Notes: generated by a model not told the origin, from the letters alone. A stretch of 64,000 nucleotides of DNA from Vogesella indigofera (GCF_028548395.1 NZ_JAQQLA010000003.1:496001-560000), one strand, 5' to 3'; numbered from the stretch's first letter, positions 51,284-62,177 are shown. Numbers and translations: made by a program.

Positions 51284-53784
51284 GCTGAGGCTCCGGTCAG
51301 CGCGCGCACTTCGGCGGCGCTGTCGCAATTGAGGGCACGCTGCGCCAGCTGCTGCAGCTCGGCAAGGTTGGCCGCACGGATGCTGGCCTTGGCGCCGGGA
51401 ATGTCGCGCGGGCTCATCGACAGCTCGGCCACGCCGAGGCCGGTGAGGATCGCCGCGCCCAGCGGATCGCCGGCCATGCCGCCGCAGACGCCGACCCAGC
51501 GGCCGTGGGCATCGGCGCCGGCCACGGTCTGCGCGATCAGGCGCAGCACCGCCGGGTGCAGGCTGTCGGCTTCCGCCGCCAGTTCCGGATGCTGGCGGTC
51601 GATGGCCAGCACGTACTGCGTCAGGTCGTTGGTGCCGACCGAGAAGAAATCGACATGCTCGGCGAGGCGGTCGGCCATGGTGGCGGCGGCCGGCACTTCC
51701 ACCATGATGCCCAGCGGCACCACCGGCGCATTCAGTGCCACGCGCACCTGTTCGCACTGCGCGCGCAGCGCCTTCACCTCGGCCAGGGTGCTGACCATCG
51801 GGAACATGATCGACAGCGGGCCGTGGCTGGCGGCGCGGTACAGCGCGCGTAGTTGCGGCAGCAGCAGATCGGGGCGGCGTAACAGCAGGCGCACGCCGCG
51901 CACGCCGAGGAACGGGTTTTCCTCGTGCGGCAGATTGAGATAGGGCACCTGCTTGTCACCACCGATGTCCAGCGTGCGGATCACCAGCGGCTTGCCGTCC
52001 AGCGCGCTGAGCATGCCGCGATAAGTCTGGTACTGCTCTTCCTCGTCCGGCGCGTCGTCGCGCTCCAGGAACAGGAATTCGGTCCGCATCAGGCCGACGC
52101 CCTCGGCCCCGGCCTGCAGCGCGGCGGCGACTTGCTCCGGGCGGTTGACGTTGGCCGCCACCTCGATCTGGCGCGCGCCGTCGGCGGTGACGGCCGGCTG
52201 CTGTGCGGCGCTGGCGGCTTGCTGCTGCTTGTCGCGCTGCGCCTGTTGCCACTGCTGCGCGCTGGCGAGGTCTTCGTCGCTGGCGTTGAGATAGATGGTG
52301 CCGCTGTCGCCATCGACGATCAGCGTGGCGCCGTCCTGGATGTCCAGCACCGCGGCGCCGGCGGCGACCACCGCCGGCAGGTCCAGCGTACGTGCCAGGA
52401 TGGCTGTGTGCGAGGTCGGGCCGCCCTGGGCGGTGACCAGCGCCAGTGTCTGCTGCGGATTCAGCGTCGCGGTGTCGGACGGGGCCAGGTCATTGGCAAT
52501 CAGGATTTCATTGTGGCCCTGGGTCCTGGCGCCATCCTGCAGCTGCAGATCCGGTGCCAGTCGGGCCAGCACGCGGCGGCCAACGTCACGCAAATCGGTG
52601 GCACGCGCGGCCAGCAACGGGTTGCCCAGCGCCGCCAGGCGGTCGGCGAGGCGTTGCACCGCCTCGTGCCACGCCCACGCCACGCCGTGGCCTTCCACCA
52701 TCAGCTGGCAGGTGAGGGTAATCAAGTCGGTGTCGGACAGCAATTCGGCCTGCGCCAGGAAAATGCTGCCTTCGGTCTTGCCGAGGCGGCGGGTGGTGTC
52801 TGCGGCCAACGTTTGCAGCTGCTCACGGGTGGCTTGCAGCGCGCTTTCCAGCAGGTCGCCGTCGTAACCCAGTGTGGCCGGGATGTCCGGCACCTGGATT
52901 GCCTGCGACTTCATCACCCGCGCCTGACCAATCACCAACCCTGGGCTGGCGCTGATGCCGCGCAGCGCCAGGACTTTGCCCGGCGCCTGCCAGTGCTGGC
53001 GCTTGGCGTTGGCGGCGGCCTTGCGTGCCGCTTCGGCGTCGGCCACTTCCTGCGCGGTGAGCTGGTTGGCGGTCGCCAGCAGCGCGTCCAGCGCCGCGGC
53101 GGCGTCAGGGCCGTCGGCGGAGAAGTGCAGCTGGTGGCCGAATTCGGCGCCGATCTGCAGCAGGCCGATCAGGTTCTTGGCGTCGGCGACTTCGTTGCCG
53201 TTGCGGATCTGCAGCGTGGCAGCAAAGCGGCGTGCCTGCTCGGTCCACAGCCGTGCCGGCCGTGCGTGCAGGCCGTTGGGGTAGTTCATCTGCCAGCTAA
53301 GGCTCAGGCTCAGGTCGCTGGCGGCGGCTTGTGGTGCGGCCGGTGCCACCGCGCTGTCGTCCAACGCACTGATCAGCGCGTAGGGGTCGGCGGTGGTGAA
53401 CAGCTCGCCCAGCCGGGCCTCATCCTGTAGCAGGCGGGTCAAACGGCGCAGCAGCGCGATGTGTTCGTCGGATTGCGCGGCGATGGCGATCACCAGATGC
53501 ACGCGCTGGCCCGGATTCCACTCCACGCCTTCCGGCACCTGCAGGATGGCAATGCCGGTTTCGTTGATCAGGTGGCGGTCTTCGATCATGCCGTGAGGAA
53601 TGGCGACGCCATGACCCAGAAAAGTATTGGCAACGGTTTCGCGGCGCAGCAGGCTGTCGATGTAGGCGGGGGCGATGCGGCCGGCCTTGGCCAGCAATTC
53701 GCCTGCCGCCTTGATTGCAATGGTTTTTTCGCTAACGGTGGCGCCAAGCTGGATCAGCTCGTTGCGGATAATCTGGGTGGTCAT
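51280..53784 (-). CDS. fruB: Fructose PTS multiphosphoryl transfer protein, IIA-HPr-EI fusion
   Basis: This single cytoplasmic protein carries phosphate from PEP to FruA. The product is 834 residues. The IIA domain is about 1-145, with active His in GHGVAIPHGM; the HPr domain about 165-250, with GLHARPARL; enzyme I from about 275, with GGPTSHTAILAR and the PEP-binding RTEFLFLERDDAPDEEEQY region. The fusion order makes the pathway independent of general EI/HPr. First gene of the operon, divergent from fruR. Confidence 0.95.
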   Translation of the reverse strand: MTTQIIRNELIQLGATVSEKTIAIKAAGELLAKAGRIAPAYIDSLLRRETVANTFLGHGVAIPHGMIEDRHLINETGIAILQVPEGVEWNPGQRVHLVIAIAAQSDEHIALLRRLTRLLQDEARLGELFTTADPYALISALDDSAVAPAAPQAAASDLSLSLSWQMNYPNGLHARPARLWTEQARRFAATLQIRNGNEVADAKNLIGLLQIGAEFGHQLHFSADGPDAAAALDALLATANQLTAQEVADAEAARKAAANAKRQHWQAPGKVLALRGISASPGLVIGQARVMKSQAIQVPDIPATLGYDGDLLESALQATREQLQTLAADTTRRLGKTEGSIFLAQAELLSDTDLITLTCQLMVEGHGVAWAWHEAVQRLADRLAALGNPLLAARATDLRDVGRRVLARLAPDLQLQDGARTQGHNEILIANDLAPSDTATLNPQQTLALVTAQGGPTSHTAILARTLDLPAVVAAGAAVLDIQDGATLIVDGDSGTIYLNASDEDLASAQQWQQAQRDKQQQAASAAQQPAVTADGARQIEVAANVNRPEQVAAALQAGAEGVGLMRTEFLFLERDDAPDEEEQYQTYRGMLSALDGKPLVIRTLDIGGDKQVPYLNLPHEENPFLGVRGVRLLLRRPDLLLPQLRALYRAASHGPLSIMFPMVSTLAEVKALRAQCEQVRVALNAPVVPLGIMVEVPAAATMADRLAEHVDFFSVGTNDLTQYVLAIDRQHPELAAEADSLHPAVLRLIAQTVAGADAHGRWVGVCGGMAGDPLGAAILTGLGVAELSMSPRDIPGAKASIRAANLAELQQLAQRALNCDSAAEVRALTGASA
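51364..51376 (+). repeat. DUS-like 13-mer inside fruB
   Basis: Exact AAGGTTGGCCGCA; read as RAANLA by the minus-strand gene. Confidence 0.85.
52801..52813 (-). repeat. DUS-like 13-mer with one mismatch, inside fruB
   Basis: TGCGGCCAACGTT. Confidence 0.6.
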
Positions 53785-53827
53785 GGCATCCTGTCTCCGG
53801 TGTGTTTTTCTGTATCGCTGACTACAA

Positions 53828-53841
53828 TTGAAATCGATACC
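53828..53841. promoter_or_regulatory. Candidate FruR operator 1
   Basis: TTGAAATCGATACC; shares TGAAATCGATxCC with a second site 91 nt away. It lies 44 nt before the fruB start. The LacI-type regulator encoded next door is the likely ligand. Confidence 0.5.
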
Positions 53842-53918
53842 ACTTTTTGTGTCAATATTTGTTGCACGATTGGTGTTAACATTTCGACAAAATTGTCAGG
53901 CAGGCCAACTACGGTCTG

Positions 53919-53932
53919 ATGAAATCGATTCC
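53919..53932. promoter_or_regulatory. Candidate FruR operator 2
   Basis: ATGAAATCGATTCC, directly before the CGGAG ribosome site of fruR, well placed for autoregulation. Confidence 0.5.
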
Positions 53933-53943
53933 GGAGCAGGCGA

Positions 53944-54924
53944 GTGGCAAAGATCAAGGATGTGGCAGCAGCGGCGGGTGTCTCCCCGTCAACCGTCTCC
54001 AGGGTGTTGTGTAACGGCCCGGTCAGCGACAAGGTGCGCAAGCGGGTCGAGGCGGCGATGGCCAGGCTGGACTACCGCCCTAATCTGGCGGCGCGACGGC
54101 TGCGCTCCCAGCACACCGACACTATAGGATTGATCGTGTCGGATATCCGCAACCCGTTCTTTACCGCGGTCAGCCGCGCGGTGGAGGACGAGGCCTACCG
54201 TAACGGCATGCGCGTGATCCTGTGCAATACCGACGAAAACCCGGACAAGGAAGCGATGTACCTGCGCCTGATGCAGGAAGAGCGCGTCACCGGTGTGATC
54301 TTTGCGCCGACGCGACAGATGGTGGCCAGCATCGACCCGCAGGCGCTGGGCTTTCCGGTGGTGATGATCGACCGCGTTAGCGCCGATGCCGCCACCGATG
54401 CGGTGGTGCTGGACAACCGCCGTGCCGCCGCGCAGCTGGTCGGCCACCTGTTGCAGCAGGGCTATCGCGACATCGGCGGCCTGTTCGGCAATACCAGCAA
54501 CACCGGCATGGAGCGCCACGCCGGATTTAGCGAGGCGCTGCAGCAGGCCGGCTTGGCCGCGCCGGCGCGTTTCGTGGCGCCAAGCGTGGAGGCGGCGGAG
54601 CAGGCGGTGCTGCAGTGGCTGGCCGAGCCGGCGCGACCGCAGGCGCTGCTGGTCAGCAACGGTGTGCTGCTACTGGGCGCGGTGCGCGCGATCAAGTCCG
54701 CCAGCCTGCACTGGCCGCAGGATGTGGCGCTGGTCGGCTTCGACAACGAGGTGTGGACTGATCTTCTCGGCGACGGCCTGACCGTGGTGGAGCAGCCGGT
54801 GAACGAGATCGGCCGCACCGCGATGGCGATGTTGCTGGAGCGGCTGGACGAGCCGGAGCGCAGCCAGCGCATCGTGGTGCTGCAGGGCAAACTGGTGGTG
54901 CGCGGCAGCAGCCTGACGCTGTAA
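53944..54924 (+). CDS. fruR: LacI-family regulator of fructose metabolism (FruR-like)
   Basis: The product is 326 residues from a GTG at 53944 with CGGAG 8-12 nt upstream. The N-terminal LacI HTH (IKDVAAAAGVSPSTVSRVL, residues 3-21) and hinge (LAARRLRSQ) are followed by a periplasmic-binding-type effector domain. It is divergent from fruBKA with two matching repeats in the gap. The effector is probably fructose-1-phosphate, by analogy with Cra/FruR of enterics and pseudomonads. Confidence 0.88.
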   Translation: MAKIKDVAAAAGVSPSTVSRVLCNGPVSDKVRKRVEAAMARLDYRPNLAARRLRSQHTDTIGLIVSDIRNPFFTAVSRAVEDEAYRNGMRVILCNTDENPDKEAMYLRLMQEERVTGVIFAPTRQMVASIDPQALGFPVVMIDRVSADAATDAVVLDNRRAAAQLVGHLLQQGYRDIGGLFGNTSNTGMERHAGFSEALQQAGLAAPARFVAPSVEAAEQAVLQWLAEPARPQALLVSNGVLLLGAVRAIKSASLHWPQDVALVGFDNEVWTDLLGDGLTVVEQPVNEIGRTAMAMLLERLDEPERSQRIVVLQGKLVVRGSSLTL

Positions 54925-54961
54925 GAACCTGCTCAATGCCTGCCGCGCTTCGGCGCATCAA

Positions 54962-55005
54962 AAAACACTGCGGCCAACCTTGTGCAAGGTTGGCCGCAGT
55001 GTTTT
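54962..55005. terminator. Perfect 20-bp terminator made of an inverted DUS-like pair
   Basis: AAAACACTGCGGCCAACCTT (54962-54981), loop GTGC, then its exact complement ending in TTTT at 55005. Two exact 13-mers (54969-54981 minus, 54986-54998 plus) lie between the convergent fruR and tetR genes. The design is nearly identical to the copy at 19211-19254. Confidence 0.9.
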
Positions 55006-55024
55006 GCCGGAGCCGGTTTATCGC

Positions 55025-55672
55025 TCAGTCGCGCAGGTGGCGTGCCAGCAGTTGCTGGAAGGCGGGCAGGAATTCGGGGCTGACGTAGGGCTTCAGCAGT
55101 GCCAGCACCTGACGCACGCCGCGATGACCGGACGCCTCGTTAATCGGCTCGTTGGGGCGCGCGGTCTGCTCGAAGGCGAACCAGAACTTCACCACCAGCC
55201 AGATATTGATCGACACCGCCTCGATGTCCTCCAGTGCCATCTGCAGCAGGCCGAGGCGGATGAACTCGCGGAAGTGGCCTTCCAGGATCGCCTTCATCTC
55301 GTTGTGCACGAACTGGTGATAGTCGCGCTGCAGCTGCGGATTGCGCGCCATCAGCCCGGGCAGATCGTAGAACATGAAACGGAAGCGCCACATCGCCTCG
55401 AAGGCGGTGTCCAGATAATTCACCAGGTCGGTGACATCCATCGCCCGGTCCTGCGGCACAGCCAGTCGCTCGGTGATGAAGCCACGATAGAGCAGGAAGA
55501 TCTGGTAGACGATCTCTTCCTTGTTGCGGAAGTGGTAGTACAGGTTGCCGGGACTGATACCGAGGTGGGCGGCGATGTGGTTGGTGGTGATGCTGCGCTC
55601 GCCGTGCTCGTTGAACAGGGTCAGGCTCTCCTGCACGATGCGGTCGTAGGTCTTGATGCGGGTTTTTTGCAT
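55025..55672 (-). CDS. TetR-family transcriptional regulator (PhaD-like)
   Basis: The product is 215 residues from the ATG at 55672. The N-terminal TetR HTH reads IAAHLGISPGNLYYHFRNKE at about 34-53. The helical ligand domain contains DLPGLMARNPQLQRDYHQF. The N-terminal half resembles PhaD of pseudomonad PHA clusters; the target is unknown. It lies 2 nt after the mscS-like gene. Confidence 0.85.
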   Translation of the reverse strand: MQKTRIKTYDRIVQESLTLFNEHGERSITTNHIAAHLGISPGNLYYHFRNKEEIVYQIFLLYRGFITERLAVPQDRAMDVTDLVNYLDTAFEAMWRFRFMFYDLPGLMARNPQLQRDYHQFVHNEMKAILEGHFREFIRLGLLQMALEDIEAVSINIWLVVKFWFAFEQTARPNEPINEASGHRGVRQVLALLKPYVSPEFLPAFQQLLARHLRD

Positions 55673-55674
55673 GG

Positions 55675-56535
55675 TCAGTCCGCGGCGGGCGCCGCCGGGT
55701 GCGGTTCTGTTTCCGGGAAGCACTCGAACATGAAGCGATGCAGGATCGCCTGCTCGATGCGCTGTCGTTCACGCGGCGGCAGCGCAATGCGAGCGATCAG
55801 CCGGTATTCCTTTTCGCTGGCCGGCTGCAGCGAAATGCGCGGCTCCACCGACGGCGTGTCCATCAGCAGCTTGCTTTCCAGCATTGCCATGTGACGGCGG
55901 GCGCCTTCCAGATGCGGCGCGCAGGCCTCGTTGGCGATCTCCTGCAGCAGGCGTTCCGCCCTGGCCGGGCGCACGCTGTACGGCAGCGGGATGGTGATGA
56001 TGTGCATCACGTAATCGCCGGTGAAGTTTTCGCGTGCCACCGCCTGCGTCAGCAGCAGGCTGTTGGGGAAGTTCAGCGAGCGGCCGGTGGCCTGGTGCGC
56101 ATCGTGGCGCGGGCCGATCTCGATGATGGTGGTGCTGAGCATGGTGATGTCCATCACCCGGCCGCGGATGGTGCCGATCTCGATGATGTCGCCCAGCTCG
56201 TAGCTGCCCGACATCGAACGCACCAGCCCGCCGCCGAGGCACATCAGCAGCTCCTTGGTGGCCACCACCAGCGCCGCGGTGAACGCCACCATCGACAGCG
56301 CGATGGTCTGCAGCTCGCGCGCCCAGATGGTAACGAAGCCGGCCAGCCCGATGATGATCAGCGCGTTGCGGATGTTGATCATCCAGCGGCGGCGGGTATC
56401 CACCGGCACCCGCGGGTTGGCCGCAATGGTGCGCACGATACTGCCGTAAATCAGCAGCAGCACCACGACCAGCACCGCGGAGCGGAAGAAGTCCGAACCG
56501 TAGCTGTGGAACAGCGAGACTAGCCAGGCGGGCAT
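55675..56535 (-). CDS. Small mechanosensitive channel (MscS family)
   Basis: The product is 286 residues from the ATG at 56535, which has GGGGGA 7 nt upstream. An ATG at 56553 overlapping the prfC stop is an alternative. About three TM segments (about 18-40, 55-75 and 80-105) are followed by the MscS beta domain (YELGDIIEIGTIRGRVMDIT) and a C-terminal alpha-beta region. It is a minimal MscS, probably for osmotic protection. Confidence 0.88.
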   Translation of the reverse strand: MPAWLVSLFHSYGSDFFRSAVLVVVLLLIYGSIVRTIAANPRVPVDTRRRWMINIRNALIIIGLAGFVTIWARELQTIALSMVAFTAALVVATKELLMCLGGGLVRSMSGSYELGDIIEIGTIRGRVMDITMLSTTIIEIGPRHDAHQATGRSLNFPNSLLLTQAVARENFTGDYVMHIITIPLPYSVRPARAERLLQEIANEACAPHLEGARRHMAMLESKLLMDTPSVEPRISLQPASEKEYRLIARIALPPRERQRIEQAILHRFMFECFPETEPHPAAPAAD

Positions 56536-56552
56536 CAGCGCATCCCCCGTCA

Positions 56553-58163
<1,611 letters not shown>

Positions 58164-58244
58164 GGCTTCCAGTAGGGCAAAGATTCGAAAAAACAGGCGA
58201 TTGTACTGGATTTCGGCCGGCTTTTGCGCGCCGGCATACGCTGC

Positions 58245-58257
58245 TGCGGCCAACCTT
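58245..58257 (-). repeat. DUS-like 13-mer, intergenic between prfC and ribE
   Basis: Exact TGCGGCCAACCTT in the divergent gap, single copy. Confidence 0.85.
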
Positions 58258-58333
58258 GCTGGCAGCGAGGTCGGATTTTGCGCTGCAACGCGGTACAATC
58301 GATGATCGTTTGTCCTGAAATGAAGGCAAAACC

Positions 58334-58942
58334 ATGTTCACTGGCATTGTGCAAGGCATGGCGCGCATCGTCGCCATTGAAGAAAAAACCGCATTCCGCA
58401 GCCACCGGCTGGCGCTGCCGGCCGCGTTGTTGCCCGGCCTGCAGATCGGCGCCTCGGTGGCACACAACGGCTGCTGCCTGACGGTGACCCGCATCGACGG
58501 CGAGGAAGTCAGTTTCGACCTGATGGCGGAAACCCTGCTCCTGACCAATCTCGGCACGCTTAAGGTCGGCGACCTGGTCAACGTCGAGCGCGCCGCGCGT
58601 TTTGGCGACGACATCGGTGGCCACGCGATGTCCGGCCACATCATGTCCACCGCCACCGTGACCGAGGTGATCAGCAGCCCGGACAACCGCACCGTCTGGT
58701 TCCGTCTGCCGGCTGCGCTGACCAAATACGTGCTGAAAAAGGGCTATATCGGTATTGACGGCTGCAGCCTGACCATCGGCGACGTATCGGGCGACACCTT
58801 CTGCGTGCACCTGATCCCGGAAACGCTGCAGCGCACGCTGATGGGCGTACGCCAGGCCGGCGACATCGTCAACATCGAGATCGACCCGCAGACCCAGGCC
58901 ATCGTCGACACCGTGGAACGGGTACTGGCGGCGCGGACATGA
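58334..58942 (+). CDS. ribE: Riboflavin synthase alpha subunit
   Basis: This enzyme dismutates two lumazines to riboflavin. The product is 202 residues, with two lumazine-binding barrels: [12 protein letters not shown] and [13 protein letters not shown] in the first; GHIMSTATV and [12 protein letters not shown] in the second. It starts the rib cluster. I see no FMN riboswitch upstream. Confidence 0.95.
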   Translation: MFTGIVQGMARIVAIEEKTAFRSHRLALPAALLPGLQIGASVAHNGCCLTVTRIDGEEVSFDLMAETLLLTNLGTLKVGDLVNVERAARFGDDIGGHAMSGHIMSTATVTEVISSPDNRTVWFRLPAALTKYVLKKGYIGIDGCSLTIGDVSGDTFCVHLIPETLQRTLMGVRQAGDIVNIEIDPQTQAIVDTVERVLAART

Positions 58943-58947
58943 CGCGC

Positions 58948-58967
58948 TGCGGCCAAGGTTGGCCGCA
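58948..58967. repeat. Overlapping DUS-like pair between ribE and ribBX
   Basis: TGCGGCCAA, GG, TTGGCCGCA form a 9-bp stem. The exact 13-mer is 58955-58967 in plus orientation. It lies 6 nt after the ribE stop and could lower read-through. Confidence 0.8.
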
Positions 58968-59066
58968 ACAATAGATACAGATTACAGGCGCGCGGACGCA
59001 AGCTGCCCGCGCATGAATGCAGTTACGCAGCAAGTCTGGCACGCACGGCGTGCGGGAGAACACAGC

Positions 59067-60182
59067 ATGAGCATTTCCCCGGTTCAAGAAATTATCGCCG
59101 ACATCAAGGCCGGCAAGATGGTGGTCCTGATGGACGCCGAAGACCGCGAAAACGAGGGCGACCTGGTGATGGCCGCCGAACACGTGACGCCGGAGGCGAT
59201 CAACTTCATGGCCAAGTTCGGCCGTGGCCTGATCTGCCTGACGCTGACCGAAGAGCGCTGCAAGCAGCTGAACCTGCCGATGATGGCGACCAACAACGGC
59301 ACCAGCTTCGGCACCAACTTCACCGTATCGATCGAAGCCGCCGAGGGCGTCACCACCGGCATCTCCGCCGCCGACCGCGCCCACACCACGCTGGTGGCGG
59401 TAGCGCGTGACGCGCGGCCGACCGACATCGTGCAACCCGGCCACGTGTTCCCGCTGAAGGCGCAGAAGGGCGGCGTACTGGTGCGTGCCGGCCATACCGA
59501 AGCCGGTTGCGACCTGTCACGCCTGGCCGGGCTGGAGCCGGCGTCGGTGATCTGCGAGATCATGAACGACGACGGCACCATGGCACGCCTGCCGGAACTG
59601 CTGGAATTCGCCAAGGAGCACGGCCTCAAGGTCGGCACCATCGCCGACCTGATCCACTACCGCAGCCGTACCGAGTGCTTTGTCGAGGAAGTCGGCCAGC
59701 GGCTGGCGGAAACGCCGTTCGGCGCCTTCCAGCTGCACGTGTTCCAGGACGTGCTGACCCGCGCCACCCATCTGGCGCTGGTTTGCGGCCAACCACACGC
59801 CGACCGGGAAACGCTGGTGCGCGTGCACGAGCCGCTGTCGGTGATGGACCTGCTCGACCCGATGGGCGGCCAGCACAGCTGGACCATCCCCAACGCGCTG
59901 GAAGAAATCGCGGAAAAAGGCTGCGGCGTGGTGATCCTGCTGCACCGTCCGGAATCCGGCGCCGACATTCTGGCGCGCGCGCTACCGGAACAGGCGGAGA
60001 GCACCGTCCGCCAGCGCTGGGACAGCAAGACCTTCGGCATCGGCGCGCAGATGCTGCGCGCGCTGGGCGTGGGCAAGATGAAGTTGATGGCATCGCCGAT
60101 CAACCTGCCGTCGATGGCCGGTTTCGGGCTGGAGGTCACCGGCTTTGTCCAACCTGAACACGTGCACGTCGATTTGGATTAA
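59067..60182 (+). CDS. ribBX: 3,4-Dihydroxy-2-butanone 4-phosphate synthase fused to a degenerate RibA domain (RibBX type)
   Basis: The product is 371 residues. Residues about 1-205 are an intact RibB, with [29 protein letters not shown] and [16 protein letters not shown], which converts ribulose-5-phosphate to DHBP. The C-terminal half aligns with GTP cyclohydrolase II, but the zinc Cys set (C-x-GD ... RCDCG in RibA) is absent: the region reads [17 protein letters not shown]. The GRNIG stretch is also missing. This matches the RibBX variant known in Proteobacteria, so a separate ribA must lie elsewhere. Confidence 0.88.
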   Translation: MSISPVQEIIADIKAGKMVVLMDAEDRENEGDLVMAAEHVTPEAINFMAKFGRGLICLTLTEERCKQLNLPMMATNNGTSFGTNFTVSIEAAEGVTTGISAADRAHTTLVAVARDARPTDIVQPGHVFPLKAQKGGVLVRAGHTEAGCDLSRLAGLEPASVICEIMNDDGTMARLPELLEFAKEHGLKVGTIADLIHYRSRTECFVEEVGQRLAETPFGAFQLHVFQDVLTRATHLALVCGQPHADRETLVRVHEPLSVMDLLDPMGGQHSWTIPNALEEIAEKGCGVVILLHRPESGADILARALPEQAESTVRQRWDSKTFGIGAQMLRALGVGKMKLMASPINLPSMAGFGLEVTGFVQPEHVHVDLD

Positions 60183-60227
60183 AATACGCCCCTTTTCGTG
60201 ATTGGCTTTCGCCGCAAGGAGAACCGG

Positions 60228-60695
60228 ATGCTGGACCAAGTAAACCGTATTGCCCCCGACCTGTCTGCCAACGGCCTGAAAATCGGCGTCGTCATGGGCC
60301 GTTTCAACGACGTGGTATGCCATGGTCTGCGCGATGCGTGCTTGTCCGAGCTGGTGGCACTGGGCGTGAACCCGGCCGACATCACCCTGGCCACGGTGCC
60401 GGGTGCGTTGGAAGCACCGCTGGTACTGCAAACCATGGCCAAGTCCGGCCGCTTTGACGCGCTGATCGCACTGGGCGCGGTGATCCGCGGCGAGACCTAT
60501 CACTTCGAGCTGGTATCCAACGAATCCGGCGCGGGCGTCACCCGTGTCGGTCTCGATTTCGACATCCCGATCGCCAATGCCATTCTGACCACCGAAACCG
60601 ACGAGCAAGCCGAAGTGCGCATGTCGGTGAAGGGGCGTGAAGCCGCGCAAGTGGCGGTCGAAATGGTCAATCTGCACAAGACCCTGCGTGGCTGA
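60228..60695 (+). CDS. ribH: 6,7-Dimethyl-8-ribityllumazine synthase
   Basis: RibH condenses DHBP with the pyrimidine precursor to give lumazine. The product is 155 residues from the ATG at 60228 with AAGGAG upstream; an earlier in-frame codon is unsupported. Motifs: [52 protein letters not shown]. Confidence 0.95.
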   Translation: MLDQVNRIAPDLSANGLKIGVVMGRFNDVVCHGLRDACLSELVALGVNPADITLATVPGALEAPLVLQTMAKSGRFDALIALGAVIRGETYHFELVSNESGAGVTRVGLDFDIPIANAILTTETDEQAEVRMSVKGREAAQVAVEMVNLHKTLRG

Positions 60696-60729
60696 GCCGC
60701 GCCTGTTCTTTAAATAAAGGAAGCCGTAC

Positions 60730-61179
60730 ATGAAAACCGCACGCCGCCGTGCCCGCGAATACGCTGTCCAGGGCATTTACGAGTGGCAGCTGAATGCTGA
60801 CCGTCCCGCGTCGCTGATCGAAAAACACCTGCGCGAGAACGATTACTTCGTCAAGGCCGACGAAGCGCTGTTCCGTGAAATCCTGTTCGGCGTCCTGCGC
60901 GACGTGGCCGATCTGTCCAAACGTCTGCAGCCGTACTACGACCGCGACGAGCAGGAAGTCAGCCCGGTCGAGCGCGCCATCATGCTGATGGCGGCCTTCG
61001 AGCTGTGCTCGCACCCGCAAACACCGTATCCGGTGATCATCAACGAAGCCATCGAGATCGCCAAGACCTTCGGTGGCACCGACGGTCACAAGTTCGTCAA
61101 CGGTGTGCTGGACAAGTTTGCCGCCGACGTGCGCGCCGACGAAGTGCAGGCCATCCGCAGCCGTCGTCAGGGTGCCTGA
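60730..61179 (+). CDS. nusB: Transcription antitermination factor NusB
   Basis: NusB pairs with NusE (S10) on boxA RNA in rRNA antitermination. The product is 149 residues, all-helical, with ARRRAREYAVQGIYEWQLN at the N-terminus (RNA-binding Arg residues) and INEAIEIAKTFGGTDGHKFV in the second half. The ribH-nusB-thiL-pgpA order is conserved widely in proteobacteria. Confidence 0.95.
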   Translation: MKTARRRAREYAVQGIYEWQLNADRPASLIEKHLRENDYFVKADEALFREILFGVLRDVADLSKRLQPYYDRDEQEVSPVERAIMLMAAFELCSHPQTPYPVIINEAIEIAKTFGGTDGHKFVNGVLDKFAADVRADEVQAIRSRRQGA

Positions 61180-61199
61180 GCGCTGCTTGCTTCCATGCC

Positions 61200-61224
61200 A
61201 CACCCGCCACGGCGGGTGTTTTTA
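61200..61224 (+). terminator. Terminator or attenuator after nusB
   Basis: ACACCCGCC and GGCGGGTGT (61200-61208 and 61211-61219) with a minimal loop, followed by TTTTTATT. It ends 12 nt before thiL, so thiL may be reduced in transcription or read through. Confidence 0.8.
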
Positions 61225-61235
61225 TTTGTCACGCC

Positions 61236-62177
61236 ATGAATGAATTCGAACTGATCCGCCGTCACTTCACCCAGGCCGCACCGGACGCCGTGCTCGGCGT
61301 CGGCGACGATGCCGCCATCGTGCGCCCCAGTCCCGGCCACGACCTGCACGTGTCGGTGGACATGCTGGTGGCCGGGCGCCACTTCTTCCCCGATGTCGAC
61401 CCCGAGGCGCTGGGCCACAAGACGCTGGCTGTCAACCTGTCCGACATGGCGGCGATGGGTGCCACGCCTCGCTGGGCGGTGCTGGCGCTGGCACTGCCGC
61501 AACTGGACGGCGCCTGGGTGGAAGCCTTCGCGCGCGGCTTTTTCGGGCTGGCGGCGCAGCACGGCGTCAGCATCATCGGCGGCGACACTACCCGTGGCCC
61601 GCTGACACTGTCGGTGACCATCTTCGGCGAAACGCCGCACGGGCAGGCGCTGCGTCGTGACGCGGCCCAGACCGGCGACGACATCTGGGTGTCCGGCGAA
61701 CTGGGGTTGGCCGCGGCCGCGTTACAGCAACGCCTCGGTCGCCTGAACCTCGCGCTGCCGCCCGAATGCCAGCGGCAGCTGGAATGGCCGCAGCCACGGG
61801 TGGCGCTGGGCCGGGCCTTGCTCGGTATCACCCACGCGGCACTGGATATTTCCGACGGCTTTGCCGCCGACCTGCACCACATTCTCGACCGCTCCACCTG
61901 CGGCGCCGAGGTCTGGCTGGACGCCTTGCCGACCCATCCGGTCCTGCATAGTGCCCGTGCGCAACTGCTGTCCTGCATCGCCGCCGGTGGTGACGATTAC
62001 GAGCTGTGCTTCACCGCCAGCCCGGCTCGGGCAGCCGAAGTCGAGGCGGCAGCACAGCAGGCCGGCGTGGCGGTAAGCAAGGTTGGCCGCATCGTGGCCA
62101 CGCCGGGATTACGGCTGCTGGACCGGCACGGCACCGCCGTGACACTGGAAAGACTGGGCTATGACCACTTCGCGTAA
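61236..62177 (+). CDS. thiL: Thiamine-monophosphate kinase
   Basis: ThiL makes thiamine diphosphate from thiamine monophosphate. The product is 313 residues from the ATG at 61236. There is no clear ribosome site, since a terminator tail directly precedes it. Motifs: GVGDDAAIV and VDMLVAGRHF near the N-terminus, NLSDMAAMGATP, GGDTTRGPL and AAGGDDYELCF. It overlaps pgpA by 17 nt. Confidence 0.94.
   Translation: MNEFELIRRHFTQAAPDAVLGVGDDAAIVRPSPGHDLHVSVDMLVAGRHFFPDVDPEALGHKTLAVNLSDMAAMGATPRWAVLALALPQLDGAWVEAFARGFFGLAAQHGVSIIGGDTTRGPLTLSVTIFGETPHGQALRRDAAQTGDDIWVSGELGLAAAALQQRLGRLNLALPPECQRQLEWPQPRVALGRALLGITHAALDISDGFAADLHHILDRSTCGAEVWLDALPTHPVLHSARAQLLSCIAAGGDDYELCFTASPARAAEVEAAAQQAGVAVSKVGRIVATPGLRLLDRHGTAVTLERLGYDHFA
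62079..62091 (+). repeat. DUS-like 13-mer inside thiL
   Basis: Exact AAGGTTGGCCGCA, read as KVGRI. Confidence 0.85.

Noticed and set aside
58164..58333. FMN riboswitch before ribE
   Set aside because: No RFN-element consensus is visible in the 170-nt gap, which holds only a single DUS-like copy.
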